Source of the DNA: Chloroflexota bacterium | GTDB lineage: Bacteria; Chloroflexota; Ktedonobacteria; Ktedonobacterales; JACDGC01 | Assembly: GCA_021812265.1 (NCBI GenBank) | Contig: JAKAOI010000124.1 | Coordinates: 1 to 6,884, forward strand | Reading direction: 5' to 3' | DNA: 6,884 bases | Notes under the pieces: model-generated | What the model was told of the DNA's origin: nothing | Database searches by the model: none | The model's input: only the letters and a program-made list of their open reading frames with translations | Program-made: the position numbers and the translations under genes | Shown: positions 1 through 6,388 of the stretch, one piece after another | How the letters are laid out: the number at the start of each line of letters is the position of its first letter | How positions within the stretch are numbered: position 1 is the stretch's first letter

Positions 1-202
1 CGATCTTGCGCTCGAAGCCGACAGCCTTGCCGCTCCATTTTGGGGACTTATTGGGATTGGTGTTGCTTTGCCAGTTGTACAAACAAAATCTGTGAAAAAG
101 GAAAAATATCAATCGTTACGAATGGCTCCAAAGGCAGATTCATCACCTGGTAAAGAAAAAACCGGCTCAGGAACCGTTTCAACACAAGGAACTCAATCAT
201 GA
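1..202 (+). CDS. C-terminal end of a probable membrane protein (possible O-antigen polymerase/ligase), partial
   Basis: This is the last 66 codons of a gene whose start lies left of the window; the reading phase begins at base 2 and the TGA stop is at 200-202. What is visible is one short hydrophobic stretch (about residues 12-27 of the fragment, core PFWGLIGIGVALPVV) that could be a final membrane helix. A polar, Lys/Ser/Gly/Thr-rich soluble tail of about 38 residues follows, ending in GTQS. The stop overlaps the flippase start by four bases (ATGA), so the two are almost certainly one transcript and translationally coupled. The position just before a flippase, and a last helix with a basic tail, would suit a Wzy-type O-antigen polymerase/ligase. 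That identity is inferred from context, because no diagnostic motif falls in the fragment. A glycosyltransferase with C-terminal helices is equally possible. That it is coding is fairly sure, since the frame is open throughout and ends exactly at the overlap. Confidence 0.6.
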   Translation, partial: DLALEADSLAAPFWGLIGIGVALPVVQTKSVKKEKYQSLRMAPKADSSPGKEKTGSGTVSTQGTQS

Positions 203-1959
203 ATGATCAATTTCCATCAGAAGATGATGATATCGAATCTCGTTCAACTATGTATTTTTCAGCTGTGCGCATTCCACATAACTACGATGATGATAATTTA
301 GTTGATTTACAACCGACCATGATTCACCCCGCAAGGCGAAAAGAACCAGAATTTTCAATGCCGCAAATTGCCAGAGATCCCGATCCTTCCGGTTTTTTTG
401 TCGCTGAAACCATTGTTATGCCTGCGCTGAAAAAAGATGAACTCATTCAAAAATCCATCGTTGGCGCGCAGTGGATTATGTTTGCAATACTGATCGGTGT
501 GCCATTGGGATTCGGCGCTAATATTATCGTCGGAAGATATACCGGCAGCGCTGGTTTAGGATATTTAGCGTTGATGCAACTTGTTGTAGCAACCATCCAA
601 ACTTTTTTTCTGTTTGGTGGCTCCAACGTTATTGTAAATTTTATCCCAAGAGCGTCATCCCGTGAAAAATCAGCGTTTTTATTTAGCTATGTCAGTATTG
701 CGGCAGTGTTTTCTGTCCTATTCCTAACTGCAATGTTCCTGTTTCCAAAAGTATTACAATTTCTGCTATTAAATAATCCCGTTACTTCTACAGTTTATAT
801 ATTTTTGGGAATATTTATTCCAATTGTAATCAGTCAAACACTTCTTATTGCCGCTCTCCAAGGCGAAATGGAGCTTCCTGCTTCGGCCCGCACACAATAT
901 AGTGTTCAAGTAATGACTTTTATTTTGGCTGGTGTTGTAGCGTTTATTATTAAACCAATGAATATTATTCCCATTCCGCCTGCAATCGCCGGTGTGGTGC
1001 TGTTGGCGTATACGGTTTCTTTATTAAGTGGATTAACCGCTTTAATCCGCGTTATGCGAAAACGATGGCGCTGGAATATTCGCTGGTTTTTACCGGAAAA
1101 ATTTTGGGGATTTACCACAACATTCCATTTTAATACTATTGTTGCGTTTTTCTACAATAATGTCGACCAGATTTTTATTTTATATTATTTCCGCAATGTG
1201 GAAATAAACGGCGTTTTTCGCGCTGCAATTTTAGTTGCAACATATGCGTTGTGGGCGCCCAATCTTTTTACCGGCGCAATGTATCCGCTATTTATTAATT
1301 TGGTAGAGCGCAAAGAAATAAAAACATTACGCGAGGCATATAAACGATACAGCGCCATAACATGTATAGTTGTTGCTGTATTCGGCTTAATCAGCGGATT
1401 ATTTGCTACACCAATTATTCATATATTCGGTAAAAGTTTTGGCGCAGAAACTATAACACTTATGGCAATTTTCTCTTTCATGTATGTTATGGTCGCTTCC
1501 TCCTCTTTCATTCCAACGGGAGCGCTCATAACTGCGCATGAAGATATTTGGATAAATTTAACGTTAAATTCCATTTCGCTGATCATTCGGTTTTCACTCT
1601 TCTTCGTTTTGGCGCCGCTTTATGGTGTTATCGGTGTAGCGCTCAGTGACGCAGTGTCGCTAACATTTTTGCACGTTTCAACCCTTATTGTAGCTTCAAT
1701 CCGCTACAAAGTAAGCGTGCCGATAAACCAGCACCTTGTTTCCATATTTGGTATGCTGCTGCTTGGAATATATTATGTTTGGAAACCGAGCATTCATATG
1801 TTGGCAATCGCAGAGCCATTTGTGTTAACTGTTGTCTATTTTATTATCCTTTCGCAGCTGCGTATCATTAAAAAGAGCGATCTTTCTCAGCTAACCCGCC
1901 GACTGGAATCTCTTCGTTTCCTAAGAAAATTCCTGCCGCGCCAAGAAGTTCAGAAATAA
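199..1959 (+). CDS. Wzx/MATE-like polysaccharide flippase with an N-terminal cytosolic extension
   Basis: Polytopic membrane protein of 586 residues, probably moving lipid-linked oligosaccharide units across the cytoplasmic membrane (MOP superfamily, polysaccharide synthesis/Wzx branch). By eye there are about 14 hydrophobic segments between residues 88 and 554, matching the 12-14 helices of the family. The first carries the typical GAQWIMFAILIGVPLG entry, followed by a VGRYTGSAGLGYLALMQ stretch like the family's first loop and second helix. Residues 1-85 form a polar, acidic extension absent from ordinary Wzx proteins of about 420-480 residues. It contains three degenerate copies of T-[MI]-x-x-[PS]-A-x-[RK], at Thr17, Thr40 and Thr71. 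The C-terminal tail after residue 555 is basic. The ATG overlaps the upstream stop and has an AAGGA at 186-190, eight bases before it. The acyltransferase follows after 30 bases. The exported substrate cannot be told, and a peptidoglycan lipid II flippase is less likely given the neighbours. Confidence 0.85.
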   Translation: MNDQFPSEDDDIESRSTMYFSAVRIPHNYDDDNLVDLQPTMIHPARRKEPEFSMPQIARDPDPSGFFVAETIVMPALKKDELIQKSIVGAQWIMFAILIGVPLGFGANIIVGRYTGSAGLGYLALMQLVVATIQTFFLFGGSNVIVNFIPRASSREKSAFLFSYVSIAAVFSVLFLTAMFLFPKVLQFLLLNNPVTSTVYIFLGIFIPIVISQTLLIAALQGEMELPASARTQYSVQVMTFILAGVVAFIIKPMNIIPIPPAIAGVVLLAYTVSLLSGLTALIRVMRKRWRWNIRWFLPEKFWGFTTTFHFNTIVAFFYNNVDQIFILYYFRNVEINGVFRAAILVATYALWAPNLFTGAMYPLFINLVERKEIKTLREAYKRYSAITCIVVAVFGLISGLFATPIIHIFGKSFGAETITLMAIFSFMYVMVASSSFIPTGALITAHEDIWINLTLNSISLIIRFSLFFVLAPLYGVIGVALSDAVSLTFLHVSTLIVASIRYKVSVPINQHLVSIFGMLLLGIYYVWKPSIHMLAIAEPFVLTVVYFIILSQLRIIKKSDLSQLTRRLESLRFLRKFLPRQEVQK

Positions 1960-1975
1960 CATATTTTCATAACAC

Positions 1976-1981
1976 AAAGGA
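1976..1981 (+). promoter_or_regulatory. Ribosome binding site of the acyltransferase gene
   Basis: AAAGGA lies eight bases before the ATG at 1990, in the 30-base gap after the flippase stop. It supports the chosen start and translation from the same mRNA as the flippase. Confidence 0.6.
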
Positions 1982-1989
1982 ACCGTTCT

Positions 1990-2661
1990 ATGGCAAATTC
2001 ACACCTTATCGCAGAAGATCTTATCTCGCTTGGAGAAAACATTGAAATCGATCCTAATGTTATTTTGGGATATTTAACCGGCCGAAAAATTAAAGATTAT
2101 ACCCTTACGATAGGATCGGGCGCGCATTTCCGCGCAGGAACTGTTATTTATGGCGGTGTACAGATTGGAAATGATTTTCAAACCGGGCATAATGTTGTTG
2201 TGCGTGAGCAAAACAGCATCGGCAATCACGTCCAAATTTGGAATAATACTACTATCGATTATGGCTGTGTTATCGGCAATAATGTGAAGATACACACAAA
2301 TTGCTATATTGCCCAATTTACGGTTATTGAAGATGACGCCTTCCTTGCCCCCGGTGTAACCATTGCTAACGACTTTCATCCCAATTGCGCATTTTCTGCA
2401 GAATGCATGAAAGGGCCGACAATTAAACGCGGCGCGCAAATAGGAGTAAATGTTACCCTTACTCCATATGTAACTATCGGTGAATATTCGTTAATCGGTT
2501 CTGGCGCTGTGGTTACTGCCGATGTTCCGCCATATTCTTTAGTTGTGGGAAATCCCGGAAAAGTGATTAAGCAAACTACCGAAATAACCTGCAAAACTGG
2601 CATTGCGCCGGACGGTAAATCATATCATCCCTACTCATTACGTGAAGATCTGCAAAAATAA
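1990..2661 (+). CDS. Left-handed beta-helix (hexapeptide-repeat) acyltransferase
   Basis: Protein of 223 residues, soluble, expected to transfer an acetyl (or other acyl) group from its CoA thioester to a sugar or sugar nucleotide. Isoleucine-patch hexapeptides of the [LIV]-G-x-x-x-x type run from about residue 40 to 175 (for example IGSGAHF, IGNDFQTG, IGNHVQ, IGNNVK, IGVNVT, IGEYSLIGSGAVV). They are interrupted near residues 126-148 by a loop with NDFHPNC and a Cys-x5-Cys segment. The stretch GAVVTADVPPYSLVVGNPGKVIK at 172-194 is the standard end of the WlbB/WbpD-like sugar-nucleotide N-acetyltransferases. His130 in the loop is a candidate general base, by inference only. A short tail follows (CKTGIAPDGKSYHPY). 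Position 30 bases after the flippase places it in the envelope glycan operon, probably as the N- or O-acetylating enzyme of a sugar in the repeat unit. The acceptor and the acyl donor are not determined by the sequence. Confidence 0.85.
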   Translation: MANSHLIAEDLISLGENIEIDPNVILGYLTGRKIKDYTLTIGSGAHFRAGTVIYGGVQIGNDFQTGHNVVVREQNSIGNHVQIWNNTTIDYGCVIGNNVKIHTNCYIAQFTVIEDDAFLAPGVTIANDFHPNCAFSAECMKGPTIKRGAQIGVNVTLTPYVTIGEYSLIGSGAVVTADVPPYSLVVGNPGKVIKQTTEITCKTGIAPDGKSYHPYSLREDLQK

Positions 2662-2684
2662 GAAGCCGCAAATGAACACAGCAT

Positions 2685-2723
2685 AGAAAGCCAAGATGAC
2701 GCTATCGGCCAACTTGGCTTTCT
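2685..2723 (+). terminator. Hairpin, probable terminator of the polysaccharide operon
   Basis: Perfect 11-bp inverted repeat AGAAAGCCAAG (2685-2695) and CTTGGCTTTCT (2713-2723) with a 17-base loop, 23 bases after the acyltransferase stop. The following bases (GTATTTCATATTCTTG) are T-rich but have no unbroken T run, so it is not a textbook intrinsic terminator. Its position at the end of the operon is the main support. A smaller alternative hairpin, GCCAA-C-TTGGC, sits inside at 2708-2718. Confidence 0.55.
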
Positions 2724-2873
2724 GTATTTCATATTCTTGTAGATTGACTGACTCTCAAGGAATAAGCGCCAACGTAAAACAGGTGGTTCATATAGGGTGA
2801 CAGCATCTTTTTTTGAATCCCTGCCGATCTACAAACAATCTGCATATAGTACCTAAATTTACCTATATCCTTT

Positions 2874-2909
2874 CCTATTGCCGCAAAAAATAACTTGCGC
2901 TACAATAGG
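2874..2909. repeat. Inverted repeat across the kinase promoter, candidate operator
   Basis: The left arm is CCTATTG-C-CGCAA (2874-2886) and the right arm TTGCG-CTA-CAATAGG (2895-2909). Twelve base pairs can form, with a 1/3-base internal bulge and an 8-base A-rich centre. The left arm covers the -35 hexamer and the right arm covers the -10 hexamer. A dimeric DNA-binding protein here could block or reshape the promoter. As RNA it would lie mostly upstream of the expected start, so a DNA role is more likely. No specific regulator is recognised. Confidence 0.4.
2878..2906 (+). promoter_or_regulatory. Sigma70-type promoter of the histidine kinase operon
   Basis: TTGCCG (2878-2883, 4 of 6 to consensus) and TACAAT (2901-2906, 5 of 6) are separated by exactly 17 bases. 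Transcription would begin near 2913, giving a short leader of about 37 bases that contains an AGGA ribosome binding site at 2936-2939, ten bases before the ATG. Confidence 0.55.
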
Positions 2910-2949
2910 TGTTGCAGAGAAGCATCACTTTATATAGGAAACATAAGAC

Positions 2950-4338
2950 ATGGCAGCATCAACGGACTCTATTAAAAAATTCGTATCCGAATTTGAAACA
3001 CTTCGCCGACAGCGCATACTGACATTTATTATTCCATTTGCGCTGGCAATAATTGGTATTGCTGTTATCGGCGGGATCTTCACTATTATTCAGGGCAAAG
3101 CCCAAAATGGCGTTACAGTTTCGGTCTCACTTTCCGTCATCTTAATGATATGCATGGCTATTAGTTATTATCTGTTGGCGCAAAAACACATCACAGCTGC
3201 GTCACTCATTTTTACGATTAGCGCAATCACAGTTATCACCGGACTTATCGTCGATTTTTGCATCGTTCAAAGCCTTACCGCGCAAAGTTTAGTGCAGCTA
3301 TCATCACTGGATATTATTATCATTCTTGCCGGAACAATTGCCGGAGAAAATCTGATCCTTATATCGGCGGCAATAGAAATGATCACTATTGCGCTTATTG
3401 CGCTGTTTGTGCCGCAAAACGGCATTTTTACAACACCGCAAGATCGCGCATTGGTGTTAATTGGAATTTTAACCTACCACGGAGCCATTGCGCTGCTGAT
3501 GTATATACTTTCTCGTTCTCAGCGGCAAACACTTACAACATTAGGCGAAACAAATAATGAACTGGTAAAGACTCAGCAAGTCGATCAATTGAAAGATCAA
3601 TTCATTACGCAAGTAAACCACGAACTGCGTACTCCAATTATGAGTTTACAAGGGTATGTAGATTTGTTATATGAGCTTGATGACTCGCTTAGTTATATGG
3701 ATCGGAAAGATATGCTGCAAAAAGCGCGAAAATCAGGCGAAACACTCATTCAATTTGTCAACGACCTGCTGGATACCCGCAGAGTCGATCAGGATAGCGT
3801 TTTTGAATCGGTGTATACTCCTGTACGTCCTGCCATTAATGACGCTATCTCCCTCATCGATCCACGCGAAACCAAACAGCAAATTCGGCCGATTACGGTA
3901 GATGCGCCGGAAACTATCGCTGTTTTGGGGGATCCCTTCCGTCTCAGGCAAATTTTGGCAAACTTAGTTACCAACGCCATGAAATATTCCAGTCAAGGTT
4001 CTCCAATTGAAATACACGCGCGCGCCTACGGCGCTATGGCAGAAATAACCGTTCGTGATTTTGGGCTGGGTATACCACCCGAACAAGCAGGATTACTGTT
4101 CAACCGCTTTGTCCGCTTAGAGCGCGATCTGAATTCTCCCATACGCGGCACCGGGGTTGGACTCTACCTTTGCCGGCGATACGCCGAAGCAATGGGCGGA
4201 TCCATCACCGTAGAAAGCTCCGGTGAACCCGGCAAAGGATCCCGTTTTATCGTGCTTTTACCATTAGCCTACCCACAAGCAGTATCGGCAGGGTTAACAC
4301 CGACTACAAAACTCGGAAGGAATAATCAGCGTATATGA
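2950..4338 (+). CDS. Membrane sensor histidine kinase with six-helix N-terminal region
   Basis: Protein of 462 residues in the cytoplasmic membrane that autophosphorylates on a histidine and should pass the phosphate to the adjacent receiver protein. Six hydrophobic segments lie at about residues 24-47, 55-77, 81-103, 119-135, 136-154 and 167-188, with only short loops, so there is no large periplasmic domain. No PAS or HAMP domain is visible. A short linker leads to the dimerisation domain with the H-box NHELRTP (phospho-acceptor His224). The ATPase domain then shows the N-box NLVTNAMKYS (338-347), the G1 box DFGLGIP (370-376), an F-box around LFNRFVR and the G2 box RGTGVGLYL (399-407), all intact. 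The kinase should therefore be active. The stimulus is unknown, and the sensor region suggests sensing inside or at the membrane. The stop overlaps the next gene by ATGA. Confidence 0.93.
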   Translation: MAASTDSIKKFVSEFETLRRQRILTFIIPFALAIIGIAVIGGIFTIIQGKAQNGVTVSVSLSVILMICMAISYYLLAQKHITAASLIFTISAITVITGLIVDFCIVQSLTAQSLVQLSSLDIIIILAGTIAGENLILISAAIEMITIALIALFVPQNGIFTTPQDRALVLIGILTYHGAIALLMYILSRSQRQTLTTLGETNNELVKTQQVDQLKDQFITQVNHELRTPIMSLQGYVDLLYELDDSLSYMDRKDMLQKARKSGETLIQFVNDLLDTRRVDQDSVFESVYTPVRPAINDAISLIDPRETKQQIRPITVDAPETIAVLGDPFRLRQILANLVTNAMKYSSQGSPIEIHARAYGAMAEITVRDFGLGIPPEQAGLLFNRFVRLERDLNSPIRGTGVGLYLCRRYAEAMGGSITVESSGEPGKGSRFIVLLPLAYPQAVSAGLTPTTKLGRNNQRI

Positions 4339-4766
4339 ACAACGCACGGCAGCTCACAGTATTAGTAGTTGAAGATCAGGAAGATCTAAGAAATTTGCTG
4401 GTTGCAACACTCACCCGGTTAGGACATTTCCGGGTCAATAGCGCAGAAGATGGCGTATATGGCTTAGAATCGGTTTTTATCGATGCTCCAGACTGTATAA
4501 TAGCGGATGTTTTAATGCCGCGGCTAAACGGATTTCAGTTTGTGCAAGCGTTGCGAGGAGACCCAAGCACCGCGCATATTCCTATTATTATGCTTACCGC
4601 GCTGGCGCAGCAAGAAAATCAATTTCGCGGCATGGCGTTTGGGGCCGACTATTATATCTTAAAACCGGCCCGGCCCTTAGAATTGGTTCAGGTAGTGCGT
4701 GAAGCGCTGCACATTTCCGAAACCGATCGCGCAGCGCGTATGAAACGACTGGCTGACAGCTTTTAA
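4335..4766 (+). CDS. Receiver-only (CheY-like) response regulator
   Basis: Single-domain receiver of 143 residues, cytoplasmic. The acidic pair Glu13-Asp14 (VVEDQED), phospho-acceptor Asp58 (IIADVLMPRLNG), Thr88 (IIMLTA) and Lys110 in the KPA motif are all present, so it should accept phosphate. After the receiver only about 20 polar residues remain, with no DNA-binding or enzymatic output domain. It probably acts by protein-protein contact or as an intermediate of a phosphorelay. Its ATG shares ATGA with the kinase stop, so the two are translationally coupled and it is the likely partner of that kinase. An in-frame stop at 4323-4325 leaves no other upstream start. A GGAAGGA at 4315-4321 is 13 bases from the ATG, longer than usual, which fits reliance on coupling. 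The stop codon overlaps the convergent gene on the other strand. Confidence 0.92.
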   Translation: MNNARQLTVLVVEDQEDLRNLLVATLTRLGHFRVNSAEDGVYGLESVFIDAPDCIIADVLMPRLNGFQFVQALRGDPSTAHIPIIMLTALAQQENQFRGMAFGADYYILKPARPLELVQVVREALHISETDRAARMKRLADSF

Positions 4767-5233
4767 TGAGCCGCCAATGTTTCAGTCGATTCTAAATACG
4801 CCTTCATTTTGCTTAACATTTCAAAGTGCGCAGTCTTCGCCTGATTGCGCACATATCTTTGAAAAATTGCCGGAGCCTGTATCTCACAATTTTCAATAAG
4901 AGAGGTTTCATCTCCATTTTGAGTTAAAATATACTGTGAAATAAGGTGTACATTCAACGATTGAAACGCCTCGGTATAAATCTGGCCGTTGGTGTCTAAG
5001 GTTGATGTAGCCAAATATTTAAACTTCAGCCGTATTGGCCCCATATATGTAATATCGGTAATTTCAAATCTGCGCCTAGTACTGCCAAACTGAGATGTAT
5101 CTGACGGCAGCTCCTCCGATTTCACGACAAGCGGATGATATTTATCAATATTGGTAAAATCCATCAGCATAGCCTGTACTTTTGCCAAAGGAACATAAAA
5201 AATAAATGATTGCGAAAATTGCGCTTTTGCCAT
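4763..5233 (-). CDS. SRPBCC/START-like domain protein of unknown function
   Basis: Small soluble protein of 156 residues without signal peptide or membrane segment. It has the outline of the SRPBCC (Bet v1/START-like, polyketide cyclase) fold. The opening strand and helix pattern is FSQSFIFYVPLAKVQAMLMD, with a FTNIDKYHPLV segment after it. Alternating hydrophobic strands follow in the middle (FEITDITYMG, LKFKYLATSTL), and a long amphipathic C-terminal helix (about 124-148) closes the domain. Such proteins bind hydrophobic ligands in a cavity, but the ligand and role here cannot be read. The start is the ATG at 5233 with AGGAG at 5245-5249. A TTG three codons further upstream would be only two bases from that AGGAG and is rejected. 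It lies 59 bases after lacI with no terminator visible between, so it may share that transcript. A domain-fold assignment by eye is tentative. Confidence 0.75.
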   Translation of the reverse strand: MAKAQFSQSFIFYVPLAKVQAMLMDFTNIDKYHPLVVKSEELPSDTSQFGSTRRRFEITDITYMGPIRLKFKYLATSTLDTNGQIYTEAFQSLNVHLISQYILTQNGDETSLIENCEIQAPAIFQRYVRNQAKTAHFEMLSKMKAYLESTETLAAH

Positions 5234-5244
5234 GATATACAAAA

Positions 5245-5249
5245 CTCCT
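5245..5249 (-). promoter_or_regulatory. Ribosome binding site that sets the start of the SRPBCC gene
   Basis: AGGAG on the minus strand lies 11 bases before the ATG at 5233 and only 2 bases before the alternative TTG at 5242. The spacing favours the ATG. Confidence 0.6.
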
Positions 5250-5292
5250 AAACATAATATGCGTAATGGAAGGAAACAAACATACGGTATAT

Positions 5293-6312
5293 TTAGTATA
5301 TCTGTTTTTTCGGCGGAGTGGTTGAACTGCGAACAATAATATGCGGCTTTAATAACATAGCTGATTTTTCTACATGAACCAACTCTGGATTCTCAATTTT
5401 AGCAAGCAATGTTTGAATGATCAATTTTGCCAACTGTCGCCGCGGTGTGCGAATGGTTGTTAACGGCGGATAAGAATGTTCCGCAAGCAGAATATCATCA
5501 ACCCCTATTACAGAAATATCATTAGGGATAGCAAGTCCTGCTTGATGAATCGCTTCCATCGCGCCAATAGCCATCGCGTCGTTTGCGGCAAATATCGCTG
5601 TAGGAACAGGGTTTATTTGCAGTAATTTCTGCGCAGCGGCAAATCCGCTTGTATATGATGAATCGCCTGATACAATATAGTCCGGAACTATTTCTACTTG
5701 CGCTTTCTGCATAGCGTCTTTAAAGCCGCCAAAACGGGTATGCTGAATCGGCTCTTCTAAAATAATCGCTATTCGGCTATGGCCAAGATTGAGCAAATGT
5801 TTTGTTGCTTGTATGCCTGCGTCATAAAAATCAATATCAAAACAAGGAATATTTTCCATCTGCGGATCATTTTCCCAAACACTTAATACAAGCGGCTTTG
5901 AAGTTTGTTGCATTGATTGTATAAGGTCTGGATTAGCAGCGCCGCCCATAATTAAAAAGCCATCAACCCAGCGGCTGGAAAACCTATCGAGTAAATGCGC
6001 GCATACTTTAGGATTGCCATGAGACATTGCCAATAAGATATGGTAATCTTTCGCGCCGGCAATATGTTCAACCTCATTGATAATTTCCGCATAATACGGA
6101 TTAGTTATTTCCGGAACAATTGCCGCAATGGTAAATGTTTTGCCCTGCGCCAGACCTCTGGCCAGCAAATTGGGCTTATAACCCAAATCTTCAACGGCTT
6201 GCAGCACACGCGCACGTGTTTCATTCTTTACCTGCGCTTTTCCGGAAAGAACATATGAAACAGTGGCTGCAGTAACGCCAGCGCGTTGCGCAACATCTGA
6301 TAAAGTCGCCAT
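5293..6312 (-). CDS. LacI-family transcriptional regulator
   Basis: DNA-binding repressor of 339 residues, the usual family length. An N-terminal helix-turn-helix (residues 3-23, TLSDVAQRAGVTAATVSYVL) is followed by the hinge-helix region near 47-57 (NLLARGL). A periplasmic-binding-protein-like sugar domain begins at TIAAIVP (61-67). Family landmarks in that domain are NPYYAEI (71-77), the FAANDAMAIGA stretch (241-251), VIGVDD (268-273), PPLTTI (282-287) and the C-terminal PHIIVRSST. The protein probably binds an operator as a dimer and releases it on binding a sugar. The flanking sugar ABC permease suggests it controls carbohydrate uptake, and a palindrome in its own leader suggests autoregulation. 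The ATG at 6312 gives the classic MATLSDVA start. A TTG three codons upstream is rejected because family proteins begin at this ATG and the TTG has no properly spaced ribosome site. The Shine-Dalgarno of the ATG is itself weak. Confidence 0.92.
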   Translation of the reverse strand: MATLSDVAQRAGVTAATVSYVLSGKAQVKNETRARVLQAVEDLGYKPNLLARGLAQGKTFTIAAIVPEITNPYYAEIINEVEHIAGAKDYHILLAMSHGNPKVCAHLLDRFSSRWVDGFLIMGGAANPDLIQSMQQTSKPLVLSVWENDPQMENIPCFDIDFYDAGIQATKHLLNLGHSRIAIILEEPIQHTRFGGFKDAMQKAQVEIVPDYIVSGDSSYTSGFAAAQKLLQINPVPTAIFAANDAMAIGAMEAIHQAGLAIPNDISVIGVDDILLAEHSYPPLTTIRTPRRQLAKLIIQTLLAKIENPELVHVEKSAMLLKPHIIVRSSTTPPKKQIY

Positions 6313-6334
6313 AAATTGCAATAACCTAAATTGT

Positions 6335-6350
6335 TTCTGAATTTGCAGAA
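6335..6350. promoter_or_regulatory. Palindrome in the lacI leader, candidate LacI-family operator
   Basis: TTCTG (6335-6339) and CAGAA (6346-6350) form a 16-base inverted repeat with the 6-base centre AATTTG. It lies just downstream of the predicted transcription start and 22 bases before the lacI ATG. The position suits autorepression. The centre lacks the CG pair typical of many LacI-family operators, so the assignment is tentative. Confidence 0.35.
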
Positions 6351-6359
6351 CATGCAGCC

Positions 6360-6388
6360 TCTATAGTATCAGTGTAGCATATTTTCAA
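6360..6388 (-). promoter_or_regulatory. Sigma70-type promoter of lacI
   Basis: Read on the minus strand: TTGAAA at 6388-6383 (5 of 6 to consensus), a 17-base spacer, and TATAGA at 6365-6360 (4 of 6). Transcription would begin near 6353, leaving a leader of about 40 bases. It begins directly after the permease terminator, so lacI appears to have its own promoter. Confidence 0.5.

Larger units (their letters stand above)
2662..2949. other. Intergenic region between the polysaccharide and two-component operons
   Basis: There is no convincing gene in these 288 bases. From left to right it holds the hairpin at 2685-2723, a run of seven T at 2808-2814 without a preceding stem, and TATAGG at 2791-2796. 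Two TACCTA copies exactly 10 bases apart come next (2850 and 2860). Then follow the kinase promoter with its inverted repeat (2874-2909) and the kinase ribosome binding site near 2936-2940. Confidence 0.6.

Noticed and set aside
906..1118. Open frame of 70 codons on the minus strand inside the flippase gene
   Set aside because: It lies wholly within a well-supported membrane protein gene, and its sequence shows no recognisable domain.
2074..2603. Two minus-strand open frames opposite the acyltransferase
   Set aside because: They are antisense shadows of the hexapeptide repeat gene, whose repeats keep the opposite frame open. They overlap each other and have no domain content.
2808..2814. Run of seven T as a terminator tail
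   Set aside because: No stable stem precedes it on the plus strand.
2737..2834. TTGTAGAT (2737-2744) and ATCTACAA (2827-2834) as a long-range stem
   Set aside because: Eight pairs over an 82-base loop without further pairing is likely chance in this AT-rich gap, and no riboswitch or structured RNA pattern supports it.
3258..3980. Several short open frames on both strands inside the histidine kinase
   Set aside because: The kinase frame carries all its conserved boxes across this stretch; the alternatives show no family features.
3928..4244. Three GGATCC sites close together in the kinase gene
   Set aside because: They fall in different codon contexts of conserved protein segments and look coincidental.
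5250..5285. Separate promoter for the SRPBCC gene (TTGTTT, 17 bases, TATGTT on the minus strand)
   Set aside because: Both hexamers match poorly; read-through from lacI is a simpler explanation.
5145..5336. Minus-strand open frame of 63 codons bridging the SRPBCC and lacI genes
   Set aside because: It overlaps both real genes out of frame and looks composition-driven.
6040..6258. Plus-strand open frame of 72 codons opposite lacI
   Set aside because: It is antisense to the helix-turn-helix and hinge coding region, with no domain of its own.
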